A program made the translations under genes and the position numbers. Below, piece by piece: positions 49,700-59,224 of a stretch of 64,000 bases of DNA (position 1 is the stretch's first letter; each line of letters starts with the position of its first letter). The notes under the pieces are model-generated. The model saw only the letters and a list, made by a program, of their open reading frames with translations, made no database searches and was not told the origin of the DNA. This DNA is from Thermocatellispora tengchongensis. GTDB taxonomy: Bacteria; Actinomycetota; Actinomycetes; Streptosporangiales; Streptosporangiaceae. The stretch spans positions 209,757 to 273,756 of the forward strand of contig NZ_JACHGN010000001.1 of the NCBI RefSeq assembly GCF_014202315.1. The letters are read 5' to 3'.

Positions 49700-49950
49700 C
49701 TACGCCGTCTCGGTGTCCGCGTTGAAGATCCGATCCATCACGTCGGCCCCTTCAAGCAGAATCGGCCGGAGCTGCTTCCGGTAGACCTTCTCCGTCCCCT
49801 TGTGCCCGACGAGCCGGTCGATGTCCTCCACCGCCACCCCGGCATCCGACATCAGCGAAACAAGCTGTGCCGCAGCTCCCGAGGAGTCCACTCCTCGGGG
49901 TTGAGGTCCGTCCGCTTGAGGATGACCCGGAAGGTGCGGCGGGCCTTGCA
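49700..49950 (-). pseudogene. int: Integrase remnant (3' end of an int1-like gene)
   Basis: Nearly identical to the last ~250 bases of int1: VSLMSDAGVAVEDIDRLVGH, KVYRKQLRPILLEGADVMDR, natural end NADTETA. It has a one-base deletion near 49862 (GAAACAAG against GAGACGAAG) and a nine-base deletion after KG. Similarity stops at about 49950, where other DNA begins. The rest of this third element is gone. Confidence 0.85.
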
Positions 49951-50011
49951 ATCGCGTGTACCGGGGTTGCGCGAGTCTTACCGGCACCCCGGGACGTGCG
50001 AGGAGGAGACC

Positions 50012-50413
50012 TCAAGCGGGCAGCTTCGTGTCGATGACGAAGCTGATTTCGATGACCTGGCCGGGCAAGGTCAGTTCAGTGATGCCCACGACCGTGCTGG
50101 CCGGGCGGTGGTCGCCGAAGTACCCCAGGTTGCCCTCCGCCGCCGCCGCGGCATTCTGCCGCAGGTTCACCACGTACAGGGTCTGCGAGACGACCTGGTT
50201 CCGGGTGGCGCCGTAGTGGTCCAGGACCTTGTCCATGTTGGCGTAGGTCTGCTTGAGCTGGGCGGCGAAGTCGCCCGCGTAGAGGAACTCGCCTGCCTCA
50301 TCGAACGAGAGCTGCCCAGAGACGTGGATCAGGTCGCCGGACCTGATCGCCTGTGAGTAGCCGAAGTCGCTCTCGGCCGGCACGTTGTAGGTGAAGACAT
50401 CAACGGTGGTCAC
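50012..50413 (-). CDS. RidA (YjgF/YER057c/UK114) family protein
   Basis: 133 residues with FGYSQAIRSGDLIHVSGQLS, QLKQTYANMDKVLDHYGATR, VVSQTLYVVNL and PASTVVGITELTLPGQVIEI. The family deaminates reactive imines or enamines; this one lacks a clear RidA-type Arg-centred RxxR end, so it may be a different clade. Divergent from a HxlR regulator that likely controls it. Confidence 0.85.
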   Translation of the reverse strand: MTTVDVFTYNVPAESDFGYSQAIRSGDLIHVSGQLSFDEAGEFLYAGDFAAQLKQTYANMDKVLDHYGATRNQVVSQTLYVVNLRQNAAAAAEGNLGYFGDHRPASTVVGITELTLPGQVIEISFVIDTKLPA

Positions 50414-50514
50414 GGTGCTCGCCTTTCCGGTTCGCTCTCTTGTAGTTACTCGGAAACTGTAGGAGAGTGACGGTTGACATGGAAGAACGCACTTTTCGGT
50501 GACTGAGGAACCTG

Positions 50515-50898
50515 ATGGTGACCAAGCAACTACTCAAGGGCCTGCCCGAGAACGCTGACCTGCGGCGCGCGGACTCCCTGGCGCGGGAGATCTTCTCGGA
50601 TGTCGCCAACAAGTGGGCGCTCCTGATCATCGAGGCGCTCGGCGAGCGCACCCTGCGCTTCGGCGAGCTGCGGAACGAGGTCGAGGGCGTCAGCCACAAG
50701 ATGCTCACCCAGAACCTGCGCATGCTGGAGCGCAACGGCCTGGTCGACCGGAAGGTGCACCCCACCGTGCCGCCGCGAGTCGAGTACACCCTCACCGAGC
50801 CGGGCCGGGCCCTGCGCACCGCGGTCGACGCCATATGCGGCTGGACCCACCAGTACCTCGGTCACATCGAGAGTGCACGCGGCCGTTTCGACGCCTGA
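50515..50898 (+). CDS. HxlR-family regulator
   Basis: 127 residues; winged HTH with the family signature NKWALLIIEALGERTLRFGE, LRNEVEGVSHKMLTQNLRML, ERNGLVDRKVHPTVPPRVEY, TLTEPGRAL. The 101-base gap to the RidA gene carries both promoters. Often redox- or electrophile-sensing; no cysteine-rich motif is obvious beyond one Cys near CGWTHQYL. Confidence 0.88.
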   Translation: MVTKQLLKGLPENADLRRADSLAREIFSDVANKWALLIIEALGERTLRFGELRNEVEGVSHKMLTQNLRMLERNGLVDRKVHPTVPPRVEYTLTEPGRALRTAVDAICGWTHQYLGHIESARGRFDA

Positions 50899-51174
50899 CG
50901 GGGCACGCAGCGACACCCTCGCGTGTTGCGTGAATCCTTGATGGGGGCGGCCAAGATAAGCCGAAAAGGGGCAACGCCCAGGCCAGAGGGGTACCGGGCG
51001 GCGGCCCGGCCGCGGCGGCGGGCCGCCTCCAGGCCGTCCCTGGTCTTGCTGACAATAACGACGGGTGTGCGGGGAGATGGGCGTCGCGCTGACCGGGGCG
51101 GCGCTCGCCTCCCGCACGTGGGCCGCTGCCGCATCACCCCCTCGACGGGCTCGCCCGGTCAAGTGTCGCTTGGG

Positions 51175-52989
51175 CTAACGGCTGTTTTCGAGTCGCCACA
51201 CGTGGAAGGCCGGGCCGTCGGCGGGCAGGGTGACGGTTCCGTCCGGGGCGGGGGTGATTTCGGGGCCTCCGTGTCGTGGGGTGCCGGCGACTCCGAGGGG
51301 CAGGCGTACGGGGTCGTGGGCCGCGCGGGCGGCGAGTACGAGCAGGCGCTCCCCCGCTCGTTCGCGGACGAAGGCCAGGGCGTCGGCGGAGGCGTGGAGC
51401 CAGCGCAGGCCGCCGTGCCGTAGGGCCGGCTCGTCCCGGCGCAGGGTCGCGAGGCGGCGGTAGGCGTCCAGGGTGCCGGTTCGCCACGAGTCCGGGCGAT
51501 GCCAGGGCATCGGCCGGCGGCCGTCCTCGGCCCAGGCGCCCTCCAGTCCGAGCTCGTCTCCGGCGAGGACCATCGGGGTGCCCGGCAGGGTGAACAGCAG
51601 GCCGGCGGCGACCTCCACCAGCGCCTCGTCCCCGCCGCACACGGTGCGAATTCGAGCGGTGTCGTGCGAGCTGAGGATCGACCAGGAGTGGACGAGCGAG
51701 CGCCAGGACGTCAGGGCGGCGAAGGCGCGCATGGTGCGTACGGCATGGTCCGCGCCGAGGCGGGGGATGGGCGCCGGCAGGCCGAGGAAGGGCAGGCGGA
51801 CCTCCGGGCCGCGTAGCCAGGACCATACCGGCCGGGTGAAGCCGGCGTAGTTCATCGTGCCGTGCCAGCCGTCGCCGTCGAGGTCCGCCGAGGCGTCGTG
51901 GGCGTGTTCGGCGATGAGCACCGACTCGGGGTTCTCCTCGGCGGCGGCGTGCCGGATGCGGGCCGCGACCTCACGGGTGAGGTCGATTCCGCGCAGGCGT
52001 CCGGTCATGTTGGCGACGTCGATCCGCCAGCCGTCCAGGCCGAAGCGGAGCCACCTGCGTACGACGGATTCGGCGTCGTCGGCCATGAGACGGCGGAGGC
52101 GCTCGCTGGTCCAGTTCAGCTTCGGCAGCGAGGCCACGCCCATCCACGCCTCGTAGCCGAGCGCGTCGTCGCCGAAGTGGAACATCTCCCGTTCCGCGGC
52201 GTCCTTGTCGCGTGCCGCCGCGGTGAACCACGGGTGGGTGGAGCCGCAGTGGTTCGTGGTGAGGTCGCCGAGGACGCGGATGCCCCGCCGGTGCGCCTCG
52301 TCGATCAGGGTGCGGTAGGCGGCGTCGCCGCCCAGCAGCGGGTCGATCTCGGTGAAGGAGGAGGCGTTGTAGCGGTGGTTGGACGGCGCGGGGAAGACCG
52401 GGGTCAGGTAGAGGGTGTTCATCCCGAGGCCCGCCACGTGCGCGAGGTGTGCCGTCACGCCGTCCAGGTCGCCGCCGAAGAGCTGGACGGTCGTCAGCGG
52501 CCCTGCTCCGGCGACCGGGTCGTCCCAGGCGGCCGGGACCGCCCAGTCGGGGTACGCCCGCTGCGCTCCGGAACGGGCGAAGCGGTCGGGGAAGATCTCG
52601 TACACCATCGCGTCGGCCGCCCAGGCAGGCGGGGCCGCGTAGGACAGCAGCCGGAAGTCCCCCGAGTCGGGGACGTCGTGGTCGTGCAGGCCCGCCGCGT
52701 TGAGCCAGCGGTAGCCGCCGTGGCCGGTGAGCAGGAAGCGGTAGCGCGTCACCGGGTTGCGGACGACGACATCGGCCCGCCACCAGATCTCGTCCCGCGT
52801 CTCCCGGTCCACCACCGCCTCGGTGAAGTGCGGTTCGCCGTCGGGCGTCGAGCGCACGTGCACGCCCGTCCTGTGGTCCTTGGGGGTGCGGAGGAACACG
52901 GTGACGGTCTCACCGGGCTCCGGCGTGAGCGTGCTCACGTGGTCGGCGGAGCCGTCGTGGTGGAATCCCCGATCGAGCAAATGAGTCAT
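51175..52989 (-). CDS. GH13 enzyme, neopullulanase/cyclomaltodextrinase type
   Basis: 604 residues. An N-terminal CBM34-like beta domain (1-125) is followed by the GH13 barrel: DLTTNHCG (region I), DGWRIDVANMTG (nucleophile Asp about 323), VLIAEHAHD (acid Glu about 359), ILSSHDT (Asp about 440). The C-terminal beta domain ends VWRLENSR. No signal peptide, so cytoplasmic. It would open cyclodextrins or cut maltodextrins and pullulan. Last gene of the malE-malF-malG operon, overlapping malG by four bases. Confidence 0.88.
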   Translation of the reverse strand: MTHLLDRGFHHDGSADHVSTLTPEPGETVTVFLRTPKDHRTGVHVRSTPDGEPHFTEAVVDRETRDEIWWRADVVVRNPVTRYRFLLTGHGGYRWLNAAGLHDHDVPDSGDFRLLSYAAPPAWAADAMVYEIFPDRFARSGAQRAYPDWAVPAAWDDPVAGAGPLTTVQLFGGDLDGVTAHLAHVAGLGMNTLYLTPVFPAPSNHRYNASSFTEIDPLLGGDAAYRTLIDEAHRRGIRVLGDLTTNHCGSTHPWFTAAARDKDAAEREMFHFGDDALGYEAWMGVASLPKLNWTSERLRRLMADDAESVVRRWLRFGLDGWRIDVANMTGRLRGIDLTREVAARIRHAAAEENPESVLIAEHAHDASADLDGDGWHGTMNYAGFTRPVWSWLRGPEVRLPFLGLPAPIPRLGADHAVRTMRAFAALTSWRSLVHSWSILSSHDTARIRTVCGGDEALVEVAAGLLFTLPGTPMVLAGDELGLEGAWAEDGRRPMPWHRPDSWRTGTLDAYRRLATLRRDEPALRHGGLRWLHASADALAFVRERAGERLLVLAARAAHDPVRLPLGVAGTPRHGGPEITPAPDGTVTLPADGPAFHVWRLENSR

Positions 52990-53819
52990 CCTTTCACTGC
53001 GCCCGCGGTGAGCCCGTGGACGATGTATCGCTGCAGGAACTGGAAGACCGCGACCGTCGGTATCGCGGTGAGCAGGGTGCCGACGGCGAACATGCCGAAA
53101 TTCGCGTTACGCTGGTCGGCCAGCAGGCCGAACAGGCCCACCGCCAGGGTGCGCGCGTCGTCTCCGGTCAGGAAGACGCTCGCGATGAGGAACTCGTTGA
53201 TGGTGGCGATGAACACCAGCAGGCCGCTGATCGCCAGCACCGGGGCCGCCAGGGGCAGCACCACCCGGCGGAACGCCTGGGTGTGGCTGCACCCGTCGAT
53301 GAGCATGGCGTCGTCCAGCTCTCTCGGGATCGAGTCGAAGAAGCCCTTGATGAGCCAGGTGTTCACGCCGACCTGTCCCCCGATGTAGAGCAGGACGACG
53401 CCCCAGACGCTGTTGAGCCCGAACTCCGGCCAGTTGTCGCTGATCGTGCTGAAGATCACGTAAAGCGGGACGATGGCCAGGAACTGCGGGAACGCCTGGA
53501 TGACGAGGAGACTCGCCAGCCCCGCCCGCCGTCCGGCGAAGCGGAACCTGCTGAAGGCGTAGGCCGCCAGCGCCGCGACCGCGACCGACAGCACGGCGGT
53601 CAGCGCGGAGACGACCACCGAGTTCCGGTACCACGTCCAGAAGGGCGTGGTGGTGAACAGCTTCACGGCGTTGCCGAGCCCGGCGCCGCGCGGGACGAGG
53701 GTGGCCGAGTTCAGGGTCCCGATCGGGTCGAGCGCGGCGGAGAGCACGAACACGATGGGCAGCACGGCGAACGCCGTGACGGCGATCGCGGCGGCATGCC
53801 GCACGACCATGCCGCGCAT
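52986..53819 (-). CDS. malG: ABC maltodextrin permease, MalG type
   Basis: 277 residues, six membrane segments, EAA loop IPRELDDAMLIDGCSHTQAF RRVVLPL (ATPase contact). Substrate-specific subunit of the MalFG pair. The ATPase is not encoded nearby, as in actinomycetes that use shared MsiK. Confidence 0.9.
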   Translation of the reverse strand: MRGMVVRHAAAIAVTAFAVLPIVFVLSAALDPIGTLNSATLVPRGAGLGNAVKLFTTTPFWTWYRNSVVVSALTAVLSVAVAALAAYAFSRFRFAGRRAGLASLLVIQAFPQFLAIVPLYVIFSTISDNWPEFGLNSVWGVVLLYIGGQVGVNTWLIKGFFDSIPRELDDAMLIDGCSHTQAFRRVVLPLAAPVLAISGLLVFIATINEFLIASVFLTGDDARTLAVGLFGLLADQRNANFGMFAVGTLLTAIPTVAVFQFLQRYIVHGLTAGAVKG

Positions 53820-55411
53820 CAGCTCACCTCCTTGAAGGCCCTGGTGCGGCGGAACCCGATGATCGAGATCACGGCGACGATCAGGTAGACGTAGATGGAG
53901 ATCGCCGAGGCCAGGCCGTACTGCGCGCCCTGCTCGCCGAAGGCGAGCCGGAACGTGTAGGTGATGAGGAGGTCGGTCGCCCCGACCGTCGGGTTGTCCG
54001 ATGGGAAAGGCCCGCCGGCGGTCACCAGGAAGACGCCGTTGAAGTTGTTGAAGTTGAAGGCGAAGGACGAGACGAGCAGCGGTGCCAGCGCGAGCAGCAG
54101 CAACGGCAGGGTGACCACGCGGAACCGCTGCCACGCGGTCGCGCCGTCCACCTGCGCCGCCTCCAGATACTCGGCCGGGATCGTCTGCAGCGCGCCCGTG
54201 GCCACCAGGAACATGTACGGGAAGCCCAGCCACACTTGCACCAGCAGCACCGAGACCCGCGCGGTGAGCGGCGTGCCGAGCCAGTCCACGTCCACGCCGA
54301 GCATCCGGTTGACCAGGCCGAAGTCGGTGTTGAACATGTCGCGCCAGACGAGCAGCATCGCGAAGGCCGGCATGGCGTAGGGCAGCACGACCAGCGTCCG
54401 GTAGATCCGTACGCCGCGCATGCGCGGGTGGTGCAGCACGAGGGCCGCGGCCACCCCGAGCGCGGCCGTCAGCCCGACCACCGCGATGGCGTAGCAGAGG
54501 TTCCAGACGAACACGCCGAGGAAGTGCGTGTTGATCTTCGGGTTGGTGAGCGCGGCGGTCAGGTTGGCCCACCCGACGCCGACCTTCCAGCCCTGGGCCA
54601 GCGAGGTGCCGTCCGGGGCGGTGAACCTGCCCCGCTCGTCGTCGGCCCGCCAGGTCGTGGTGCCGTCGCTCACGCAGTCGCAGCCCACGTCGTAGCCGAG
54701 CGTCGCCCTGCCCTCGTACGCCCGGGTCAGGCCCTGGGCGCGGATTGCCCCGCCGTCCACCGGCACGGCGAAGGAGCTGACCTCCTCACCGCGTGCGGCG
54801 GCCTGGGCCGGGGTCAGGACCGTGTATCCCTCCGCCGCCGTGACGCGTCCTCCGGCGCCGAAGGACGCGCCCCTGATCTCGCGCAGCCCGTCCTCGGTCC
54901 CCGCGTACGCCCTGCGCCGGGCGGGGTCGGCCAGCAGGAAGACGAGCGAGCCGTCCGTCTCGGCCACCGTCAGCCGGTACTCGGCCGAGCCGGGCTCCCG
55001 GCGTACGGAGGACGCCTCGATCGCGGCGATCGCCTCCTGCTTGGTGCCGAGGTGACCGTCGCCGATGTTCGTGAGCGCCAGCGACATCGTGTACAGGACG
55101 GGGAACACCTGGAACGCGACCAGCAGCAGCGTGGCGGGCAGCAGGTACTTGGCGGGCAGCCGCCGCGGTGACATGTAGACGTAGACGGCCAGCGCGGTCA
55201 CCCCTGCGACGATGCCGACGCCGATCCACTGGCGGGCCGACACCAGCGGCGCGGCGGCCCACAACGCCACTCCGATGATCAGACCGAGGGCGAGCACCCG
55301 GCCCAGCGTCGCCGCGGTGGAGCCGGGCCCGGGGAACCGGTCCCGGCCGGCGCCCTCACGGGACGGAACGGCGCGGCGGGGCCGGCTCCGGGGGCCGTGC
55401 GTCACGGTCAT
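53819..55411 (-). CDS. malF: ABC maltodextrin permease, MalF type
   Basis: 530 residues from ATG 55411, overlapping malE by four bases. Membrane segments from about residue 35, a large extracellular loop of roughly 200 residues (about 150-310, MalF P2-like), then the core with EAA motif IPAEYLEAAQVDGATAWQRF RVVTLPL. The long loop and the MalG pairing mark it as MalF. Confidence 0.9.
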   Translation of the reverse strand: MTVTHGPRSRPRRAVPSREGAGRDRFPGPGSTAATLGRVLALGLIIGVALWAAAPLVSARQWIGVGIVAGVTALAVYVYMSPRRLPAKYLLPATLLLVAFQVFPVLYTMSLALTNIGDGHLGTKQEAIAAIEASSVRREPGSAEYRLTVAETDGSLVFLLADPARRRAYAGTEDGLREIRGASFGAGGRVTAAEGYTVLTPAQAAARGEEVSSFAVPVDGGAIRAQGLTRAYEGRATLGYDVGCDCVSDGTTTWRADDERGRFTAPDGTSLAQGWKVGVGWANLTAALTNPKINTHFLGVFVWNLCYAIAVVGLTAALGVAAALVLHHPRMRGVRIYRTLVVLPYAMPAFAMLLVWRDMFNTDFGLVNRMLGVDVDWLGTPLTARVSVLLVQVWLGFPYMFLVATGALQTIPAEYLEAAQVDGATAWQRFRVVTLPLLLLALAPLLVSSFAFNFNNFNGVFLVTAGGPFPSDNPTVGATDLLITYTFRLAFGEQGAQYGLASAISIYVYLIVAVISIIGFRRTRAFKEVS

Positions 55412-56676
55412 TCCGTCTGCCCGAGCTGTTCGGCGATGGCCTTGCCGGCCGCCTTGACGGCCGGTTCGACCGGGTCGCCCTTGACGATGGAGTGGATCAG
55501 GGCGTTGAACGGCTGCCACACCGCGACCATCTGCGGGATCGCGGGCAGCGGGACGCCGTCCCTGGCGGCGGCCTCGAACTTGGCGACATCGGGGTCTTTC
55601 GCGGCGGCGTACTCCAGGGCGGTCTTGAGCGCGGGCATGCGCGGCTCCGCGTCGAACAGGGCCTTGGCGACGTCGGCGGAGGCGAGGGTGTTGGTCACGA
55701 ACTCCTGCGCCAGGGCCTTGTTCCTGCCCTTGCTGGCCACGAAGAACGCCTGGACGCCCACGAAGCCGCGGGCCGGGTCGCCGTCCTTGAACGCCGGCAC
55801 CGGCGTGACGTCGTACTTCACGCCCGCCGTACGGACCTCGGTGAGCCGCCAGGGCCCGGCCACCAGGAACGCGGTCTTGCCCTGGACGAACATGGCGGCG
55901 GAGTTGTCGGAGGTGAACGAGCGCTTCAGCGCGCCGGCGCCCTTCTCGCCGAGTGCGGCGATCTTCTTGAACGCGGCGATCGAGGCGGGGGTGCCCACGC
56001 CGAGGTCGGCGGGGTCGGGGTCGCCGTTGGGCTTGGTCCCGAACAGGTGGGCGCCACCGGAGGTGTACAGCGGGTACATGTGGTAGGTGTCGCCCGACTG
56101 GCCGTTCTGCTGGCTGATCGGGTAGCCCACGATCTGCTCGACCTCGCCCTTCTCCTTCAGCTCGCGCCCGGTGGCGATGAGTTCGTCGAAGGTCGCGGGC
56201 GCGTCGGGGACGAGGTCGGTGTTGCGGTACAGCGCCAGGTTCTCCACCGCGTACGGCACGCCGTAGACCTGTCCGTCGTACGTCACCGCCTTGCGGGCCA
56301 CGTCCACGTAGCCCGACTGCTGGTCCTCGGTCATGTGGATCGGCTCGATGAGCCCGTTCTGGACCAGGTTGCCGATCCAGTCGTGCGCACCGACGAGGAC
56401 GTCAGGGCCCTTGCCCGCCTGCGACGCGGTGACGAAGGTCTGCTGCTGGCCCTGCGCGACCACGACGATCTCGGCCTTGACGCCGTTCTCCTCGGCGAAC
56501 GCCTCGGCGAAGGGCTTGAGGGTCTCCGACCGTTTCTGATCGGCCCAGATGGTCAACGTGGCCGACGCCGCCGACTGCTCGCCCGCTGACGCGTCTCCCG
56601 GTTTCCTGTCCGCCGCGGTGCCACCGCAGGCGGTCAGCGACAGGCAGGCGGCCAGCACGACAAATGATCTGCGCAT
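55408..56676 (-). CDS. malE: Maltodextrin-binding lipoprotein, MalE type
   Basis: 422 residues. Lipobox LSLTACGG (Cys 17) after a short signal. SBP family 1: ATLTIWADQKRSETLKPFAE, GAHDWIGNLVQNGLIEPIHM, DGQVYGVPYAVENLALYRNT, AAMFVQGKTAFLVAGPWRLT. Ribosome site GGAG seven bases before ATG. Binds malto-oligosaccharides outside the membrane for MalFG. Confidence 0.92.
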   Translation of the reverse strand: MRRSFVVLAACLSLTACGGTAADRKPGDASAGEQSAASATLTIWADQKRSETLKPFAEAFAEENGVKAEIVVVAQGQQQTFVTASQAGKGPDVLVGAHDWIGNLVQNGLIEPIHMTEDQQSGYVDVARKAVTYDGQVYGVPYAVENLALYRNTDLVPDAPATFDELIATGRELKEKGEVEQIVGYPISQQNGQSGDTYHMYPLYTSGGAHLFGTKPNGDPDPADLGVGTPASIAAFKKIAALGEKGAGALKRSFTSDNSAAMFVQGKTAFLVAGPWRLTEVRTAGVKYDVTPVPAFKDGDPARGFVGVQAFFVASKGRNKALAQEFVTNTLASADVAKALFDAEPRMPALKTALEYAAAKDPDVAKFEAAARDGVPLPAIPQMVAVWQPFNALIHSIVKGDPVEPAVKAAGKAIAEQLGQTE

Positions 56677-56773
56677 GCATTGCTCCAGGTGAGACAGGCC
56701 GAGGCCCGAGAAAAGGGGGGTAACCGCACGGCGTGGCCCGAAGTTAACAGCCGGTCTCCCCGCCTGGAAGACG

Positions 56774-56812
56774 TTGCAGAAAATTGCGGATATGTTTCAA
56801 GATGCCTTGCGG
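56774..56812. promoter_or_regulatory. TTGC(A/G)G repeats in the malE / LacI intergenic region
   Basis: TTGCAG at 56774, TTGCGG at 56784, CTTGCGG at 56806 in the 164-base gap between divergent malE and the LacI regulator. Half-sites of this kind are expected for MalR-type LacI repressors. The exact operator is not certain. Confidence 0.45.
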
Positions 56813-56840
56813 CGTTCCAACGAACTGATCGGAAACAGCG

Positions 56841-57860
56841 ATGATGGCGGCACGACTTGAGCAGATCGCCAGGCAGGCGGGAGTGAGCAAGGCCACGGTC
56901 TCACGGGTGCTCAACGAGCGCCCGGGTGTGAGCGCACGGACCCGCATGGCGGTCATGGCCGCGCTCGAATCGCTCGGCTACGAACGGCCCAGCACCTTGC
57001 GCCCGCGCAGCTTCGGGCTCGTCGGCCTCATCGTCCCGGAACTGCAGAACCCGATCTTCCCCCTCTACGCCGAGGTCATCGAGACCAACCTCGCCAGGCA
57101 CGGGTTCACGACCATGCTCGGCACGCTGACACCGGAGGGCTCCGGGGAGGACGAGTACGTCGGCATGCTGCTCGACCGCAAGGTGTCCGGGATCGTCTTC
57201 GTCTCCGGCCTGCACGCCGACACCCGCATCGACCGCTCCCGGTACGACGACCTCGAACGCCAGGGGGTGCCGTTCGTCCTGGTCAACGGGCAGGTGCCCG
57301 GTCTTCGCGCGCCCTCCCTGTCGTGCGACGACGCCCTCGCCGGGCGGCTGGCCGTGCAGCACCTGATCCGGCTGGGACACCGGCGCATCGGTTTCCTCAG
57401 CGGCCCGGACCGCTACTCCACCGTCCAGCGCCGGCTGGCCGGTTTCCGCCTCACGATGCGCCAGCTCGCCGGGCCCGGCACCGGCGAGCTGATCGAGCTG
57501 GCGTCCTTCGACATCCCGGGCGGCCAGTCCGCCGCGACACGCCTGCTGGAACGGGGTGCGACGGCACTGGTGTGCGGCAGCGACCTGATGGCACTCGGCG
57601 CGATCCGGGCGGCCCGCCGCCAGGGCCTGCGCGTCCCCGAGGACGTCTCGGTCGTGGGCGCGGACGACTCGCTGCTGATGCCCTTCACCGACCCCGCTCT
57701 GACGACGGTGCGCCAGCCGGTGCTCGCCATCGGCGCCGCCGCCGCGCGGGCGCTGGCCGAGCTGGTCAAGGGACGGGCGAACCACGGCGGTGAGCGGCTC
57801 TTCGATCCGGAGTTGGTCATCCGCGCCTCCACCGGTCCCTGCCCTCCAGGTCTCGGGTAG
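56841..57860 (+). CDS. LacI-family regulator (MalR-like)
   Basis: 339 residues. HTH RLEQIARQAGVSKATVSRVL NERPGVS, hinge, then periplasmic-binding-like effector domain (IVPELQNPIFPLYAEVIETN, IVFVSGLHADT, VVGADDSLLMPFTDPALTTV). Divergent from malEFG, hence its probable repressor; effector likely maltose or maltodextrin. Confidence 0.9.
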   Translation: MMAARLEQIARQAGVSKATVSRVLNERPGVSARTRMAVMAALESLGYERPSTLRPRSFGLVGLIVPELQNPIFPLYAEVIETNLARHGFTTMLGTLTPEGSGEDEYVGMLLDRKVSGIVFVSGLHADTRIDRSRYDDLERQGVPFVLVNGQVPGLRAPSLSCDDALAGRLAVQHLIRLGHRRIGFLSGPDRYSTVQRRLAGFRLTMRQLAGPGTGELIELASFDIPGGQSAATRLLERGATALVCGSDLMALGAIRAARRQGLRVPEDVSVVGADDSLLMPFTDPALTTVRQPVLAIGAAAARALAELVKGRANHGGERLFDPELVIRASTGPCPPGLG

Positions 57861-57946
57861 GGCCGCGCGGGCGGGGCGGAGGCCGCGAACGATCAGGCTC
57901 GGGGGGCTTGACGCTGCCGAGGTAAACGGTCTATTAACACGAGTTA

Positions 57947-57958
57947 GAAACACGTTTC
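57947..57958 (+). promoter_or_regulatory. Palindromic LacI-type operator GAAAC-AC-GTTTC
   Basis: Twelve-base perfect palindrome 21 bases before the second binding-protein gene. The form is typical for LacI-family operators in actinomycetes; bound probably by one of the two LacI regulators. Confidence 0.6.
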
Positions 57959-57979
57959 CCACCCCCGACGGAGCCCACG

Positions 57980-59224
57980 ATGCGGCTGCTACGTCTTACC
58001 GCCCTGCTGGCGTCCGCTCTGCTGACGGCCACAGCCTGCGGACCCTCGTCCGAATCGCCCACCGCCGCCGGCGAGCTGACCGTGTGGCACTACTGGGACG
58101 GCGCCAACGCGCAGACCTTCCAAGCCCTCGCCCAGCGCTACGAGCAGCAACATCCCGGCGTCAAGCTCAAGCTCGTCAACGTCCCGAGCGCGGAAATGCT
58201 GACCAAGTTGCAGACCGGGGCGGCCAGTCGGACCCTGCCCGACCTGGCGATCGGCGACCTGGTGTGGGTGCCGCGGCTGGCCGCCACCGGCCACCTGGTC
58301 GATCTCAAGCCACTCGTTCCGGACAGGATCTGGTCGGACATCTTCCCGGAGATGCTGAAGTTCGGGGCGTCCGGAGACAAGCGACTGTCGGTGCCGGTGT
58401 CGGCCAACACCCTGGCCATGCTGTACAACACCGACCTGTTCACGCAGGCGGGGCTGGACCCGAAGGCGCCACCGGCGACCTGGGAGGAGCTCAGGCGAGC
58501 CGCCAAGACCATCCTCGACAAGACCGGTAAGCCGGGCTTTGAGCTGTTCACCCAGCCGGGTGACAGCGGCGAGGGCCTGACCTGGAACTTCCAGGTGAGC
58601 CTGTGGCAGGCGGGCGGGGAGTTCCTGACCCCGGACAACACCAGGGCCGCCTTCAACTCCGAGGCCGGGCGCAAGGCCCTGAGGTTCTGGACCGACCTGG
58701 TCGAGGACGGATCCAGCCCGCTGGGGCCGTGGGGCGCGTTCGAGAAGGGGGCGGCCGCCGCGGCGCAGGAGGGCTCCTGGATGGTGGGGATCTGGAAGGA
58801 CCAGCCGCCCTTCCCCTTCGCCGCAGCGGCGATCCCCCATCCGGAGGGCGGCCGGCCCGCCACCAACATGGGCGGCGAGCAGGCGGTGGTCTTCGACACC
58901 GCCAAGGACGCCAAGGCCGCCGCCGCCTTCCTGGCCTGGTTCTCCGATCAGAACCTGGAGTGGAGCAAGACGACCGGGTTCCTGCCCACCCGCAGGTCGG
59001 TCGCGGAGAGCCAGGACTATCTGGCCTCGATCGACCCGCTGAGCAAGCCGTTCGTGGCAGCGCTGCCGACCGCGCGGGCCCGGCCCGCCAGCCCGGTCTA
59101 CCCCAAGGTGTCGCTGGCCTTCGCCAAGCAGGTCGAGCAGGCGTTGCACGGCAAGAAGAGCGTGGAGGCGGCGCTGGCCGACGCCGAACGCGAGGTCAAC
59201 GCGATCCTGGCGGCCGGCCAGTGA
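57980..59224 (+). CDS. ABC sugar-binding lipoprotein, second system
   Basis: 414 residues. Signal with lipobox LLTATACGP (Cys 20). SBP family 1 (ELTVWHYWDGANAQTFQALA, RYEQQHPGVKLKLVNVP, VSANTLAMLYNTDLFTQAGL, EGSWMVGIWKDQPPFPF). Starts an operon with two permeases, GH13 and LacI. Ligand probably an alpha-glucan oligosaccharide, judging from the coupled enzyme. Confidence 0.9.
   Translation: MRLLRLTALLASALLTATACGPSSESPTAAGELTVWHYWDGANAQTFQALAQRYEQQHPGVKLKLVNVPSAEMLTKLQTGAASRTLPDLAIGDLVWVPRLAATGHLVDLKPLVPDRIWSDIFPEMLKFGASGDKRLSVPVSANTLAMLYNTDLFTQAGLDPKAPPATWEELRRAAKTILDKTGKPGFELFTQPGDSGEGLTWNFQVSLWQAGGEFLTPDNTRAAFNSEAGRKALRFWTDLVEDGSSPLGPWGAFEKGAAAAAQEGSWMVGIWKDQPPFPFAAAAIPHPEGGRPATNMGGEQAVVFDTAKDAKAAAAFLAWFSDQNLEWSKTTGFLPTRRSVAESQDYLASIDPLSKPFVAALPTARARPASPVYPKVSLAFAKQVEQALHGKKSVEAALADAEREVNAILAAGQ

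Noticed and set aside
50899-51174. Gene between HxlR and the GH13 gene
   Set aside because: Frames here are short or antisense without ribosome sites; seen as an ordinary convergent intergenic region.
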